A stretch of DNA of 38,685 bases from Clostridia bacterium (lineage in GTDB: Bacteria > Bacillota > Clostridia > Oscillospirales > Acutalibacteraceae), in the NCBI GenBank assembly GCA_017936615.1, contig JAGBFF010000010.1, forward strand, positions 1 through 38,685, written 5' to 3'. This document shows positions 37,311-38,685 of this stretch, in pieces. The position numbers were made by a program, and so were the translations under genes. A model generated the notes under the pieces. That model was not told the DNA's origin. It ran no database searches and was given only the letters and a program-made list of their open reading frames with translations. Each line of letters begins with the position of its first letter. Position 1 is the stretch's first letter.

Positions 37311-38678
37311 TCACAAAAGCAGCGTTGCCGTACCGAACAGCATCAGCAGGGACAGCACGTCGACGATGGTGGTGATGAACGGGCTCGCCATGACTGCCGG
37401 GTCGACGCCGAGTCGCTTGGCGAGGAGCGGCAGTGTGCAGCCAAGCAGCTTGGCACAGACTACCGTGACCGCCATCGTCAGGCAGATGACCAGCGCTTCC
37501 ATATTGCTGACGGCGGTGCCGAGCATCCATCGATCAACGATCAGCAGCTTGAGATAGACGGCAGCGGCCAAGGTGATACCGCACAGCACCGCCACGCGCA
37601 GCTCCTTCCACAGCACGCGGCCGATATCGCGCAGGCGGATCTCGTCGAGCGCCAGTACGCGAATCAACGTGACCGAGGACTGACTGCCGCTGTTGCCGCC
37701 CGTACCCATCAGCAGGGGGATAAAGGCGGTGAGCGCAACCGAGGCGGCAAGCGCCGACTCGAATGAGGTGATGATGATGCCGGTGAAGGTGGCGGAGATC
37801 ATTAGAAGCAGCAGCCACGGGATACGGGTACGGTAGGTCGTCCACACGCCGGTCTTGAGATAGGGCTTATCGGCAGGGATAATAGCTGCCATTTTTTCGA
37901 TATCCTCGGTGACCTCCTCCTGTAGGATGTCGATGACGTCGTCCACCGTGATGATACCGACCAAGCGATGTTCACTGTCCACGACAGGCAGCGCGATCAG
38001 GTCGTAACGGGTGAACAGCTGCGCCACAGTCTCGCGGTCTTCAGTGGTACCTACCGACCACACCGACCGGTTCATCAGGTCGCCGATGCGGTCGTCCTCC
38101 TGTGCGAGAAGAAGATCGCGCACCGTGACGACTCCCTCCAGATGACGGTCGCCGTCGGTGACGTAGCAGGTGTAGATGGTCTCCTTGTCGGGCCCGCAGG
38201 CGCGGATGTATCGGAGTGCCCCTGCTACCGTCATTTCCGCCTTCAGATCGACAAATTCCGTCGTCAGCACACTGCCGGCACTGTCCTCGGGGTAGCGCAG
38301 CAACCGATTGAGAGTACGTCGCTCCTCGGACGAGACGACGCGCATCAGGCGCTTGACTACGCCCGCCGGCAGTTCTTCCAGCAGGTCAACGGCATCGTCA
38401 TCGTACAGACCGGCCATCACGTCTGCCATTTCACGCGTAGTGAGCAGTCGCAGCAGGGATTCCTGCGTGTCGCTGTCGAGGTAGGAGAAGGTCTCCGCCG
38501 CTGCGGTTTTTGGCAGCAGGCGGTAGGTAGGTAGTGCCTGCTCCGGTGGTAACTCTTCGATCAGTGTGGCGATATCGACCGGCTCAAGATCGACGAGCAG
38601 TGAGCGCGCTGCGTCGAAGCGGCGCGCATCGAGTAGTTCAGTGAGTGTTTCACAAACGGGGATGAGCCAAGTTGTCAT
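37311..38678 (-). CDS. mgtE: Magnesium transporter MgtE
   Basis: This 455-residue channel has the full MgtE layout. The N-domain (~1-130) includes LIEELPPEQALPTYRLLP and ADVMAGLYDDDAVDLLEELP. Two CBS domains follow (~133-195 and ~200-258; LVGIITVDDVIDILQEE). Five membrane helices (~285-455) include the pore motif PLLMGTGGNSGSQSS. The cytoplasmic N/CBS part senses Mg2+ and gates the pore. The start is at 38678; only 7 bases of upstream sequence lie in the window, so the binding site cannot be checked and a longer N-terminus is possible. Confidence 0.95.
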   Translation of the reverse strand: MTTWLIPVCETLTELLDARRFDAARSLLVDLEPVDIATLIEELPPEQALPTYRLLPKTAAAETFSYLDSDTQESLLRLLTTREMADVMAGLYDDDAVDLLEELPAGVVKRLMRVVSSEERRTLNRLLRYPEDSAGSVLTTEFVDLKAEMTVAGALRYIRACGPDKETIYTCYVTDGDRHLEGVVTVRDLLLAQEDDRIGDLMNRSVWSVGTTEDRETVAQLFTRYDLIALPVVDSEHRLVGIITVDDVIDILQEEVTEDIEKMAAIIPADKPYLKTGVWTTYRTRIPWLLLLMISATFTGIIITSFESALAASVALTAFIPLLMGTGGNSGSQSSVTLIRVLALDEIRLRDIGRVLWKELRVAVLCGITLAAAVYLKLLIVDRWMLGTAVSNMEALVICLTMAVTVVCAKLLGCTLPLLAKRLGVDPAVMASPFITTIVDVLSLLMLFGTATLLL

Positions 38679-38685
38679 AAAAATA

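Overview
The window looks like a chromosomal segment of a Bacillota bacterium, probably a gut-type Clostridia (Oscillospirales-like). This is inferred from gene content and layout, not from a database match. The pointers are the ftsE-ftsX-M23-S41 order, a short 443-residue type I glutamine synthetase, an FMN riboswitch on ribU, strong AGGAGG-type ribosome binding sites, and plant-glycan catabolism. No rRNA, tRNA, CRISPR array or transposase was seen. No gene-free stretch exceeds 300 bases.

Layout. 1-592: tail of a sugar ABC-transporter ATPase. 710-3131: a CE15-like esterase and a divergent PucR/CdaR-type regulator. 3241-7386: a cell-division/peptidoglycan operon (ftsE, ftsX, M23 hydrolase with coiled coil, S41/PDZ protein). 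The S41 protein has Gly where the catalytic Ser should be. 7445-12571: an AraC regulator divergent from five tandem GH16-like genes. 12620-17503: a TIM-barrel-like protein, a creatinase-like M24 protein and an ASRT-family protein, divergent from a PocR-AraC regulator. 17557-23181: GH120 beta-xylosidase, xylA and xylB, divergent from another AraC. 23218-28178: an AraC divergent from a frameshifted lipoprotein GH16, then mntP, a small membrane protein and a membrane-anchored CARDB-GH16 protein. 28225-33524: a LacZ-type GH2 divergent from an AraC that overlaps mtaB. 33555-38685: an XRE/small membrane protein pair on AT-rich DNA, a cytidylate kinase-like gene with glnA, a small ORF, riboswitch-controlled ribU, and mgtE.

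Working together. About 7.4-32.2 kb is a carbohydrate-use island in which each enzyme set is paired head-to-head with its own regulator (five AraC, plus PucR at 2 kb). The xylose module is the clearest: GH120 releases xylose from xylo-oligosaccharides, XylA isomerises it, and XylB phosphorylates it. The most unusual content is the set of seven GH16-like paralogues in three architectures. Five are a tandem cytoplasmic array with an EPDWME (one EPDWLE) active-site motif, one is a broken lipoprotein form with the canonical ELDILE, and one is a secreted, membrane-anchored form with EADWYE. The array and the ASRT/creatinase-like/TIM-barrel cluster beside it are the best candidates for an undescribed intracellular glycan pathway.
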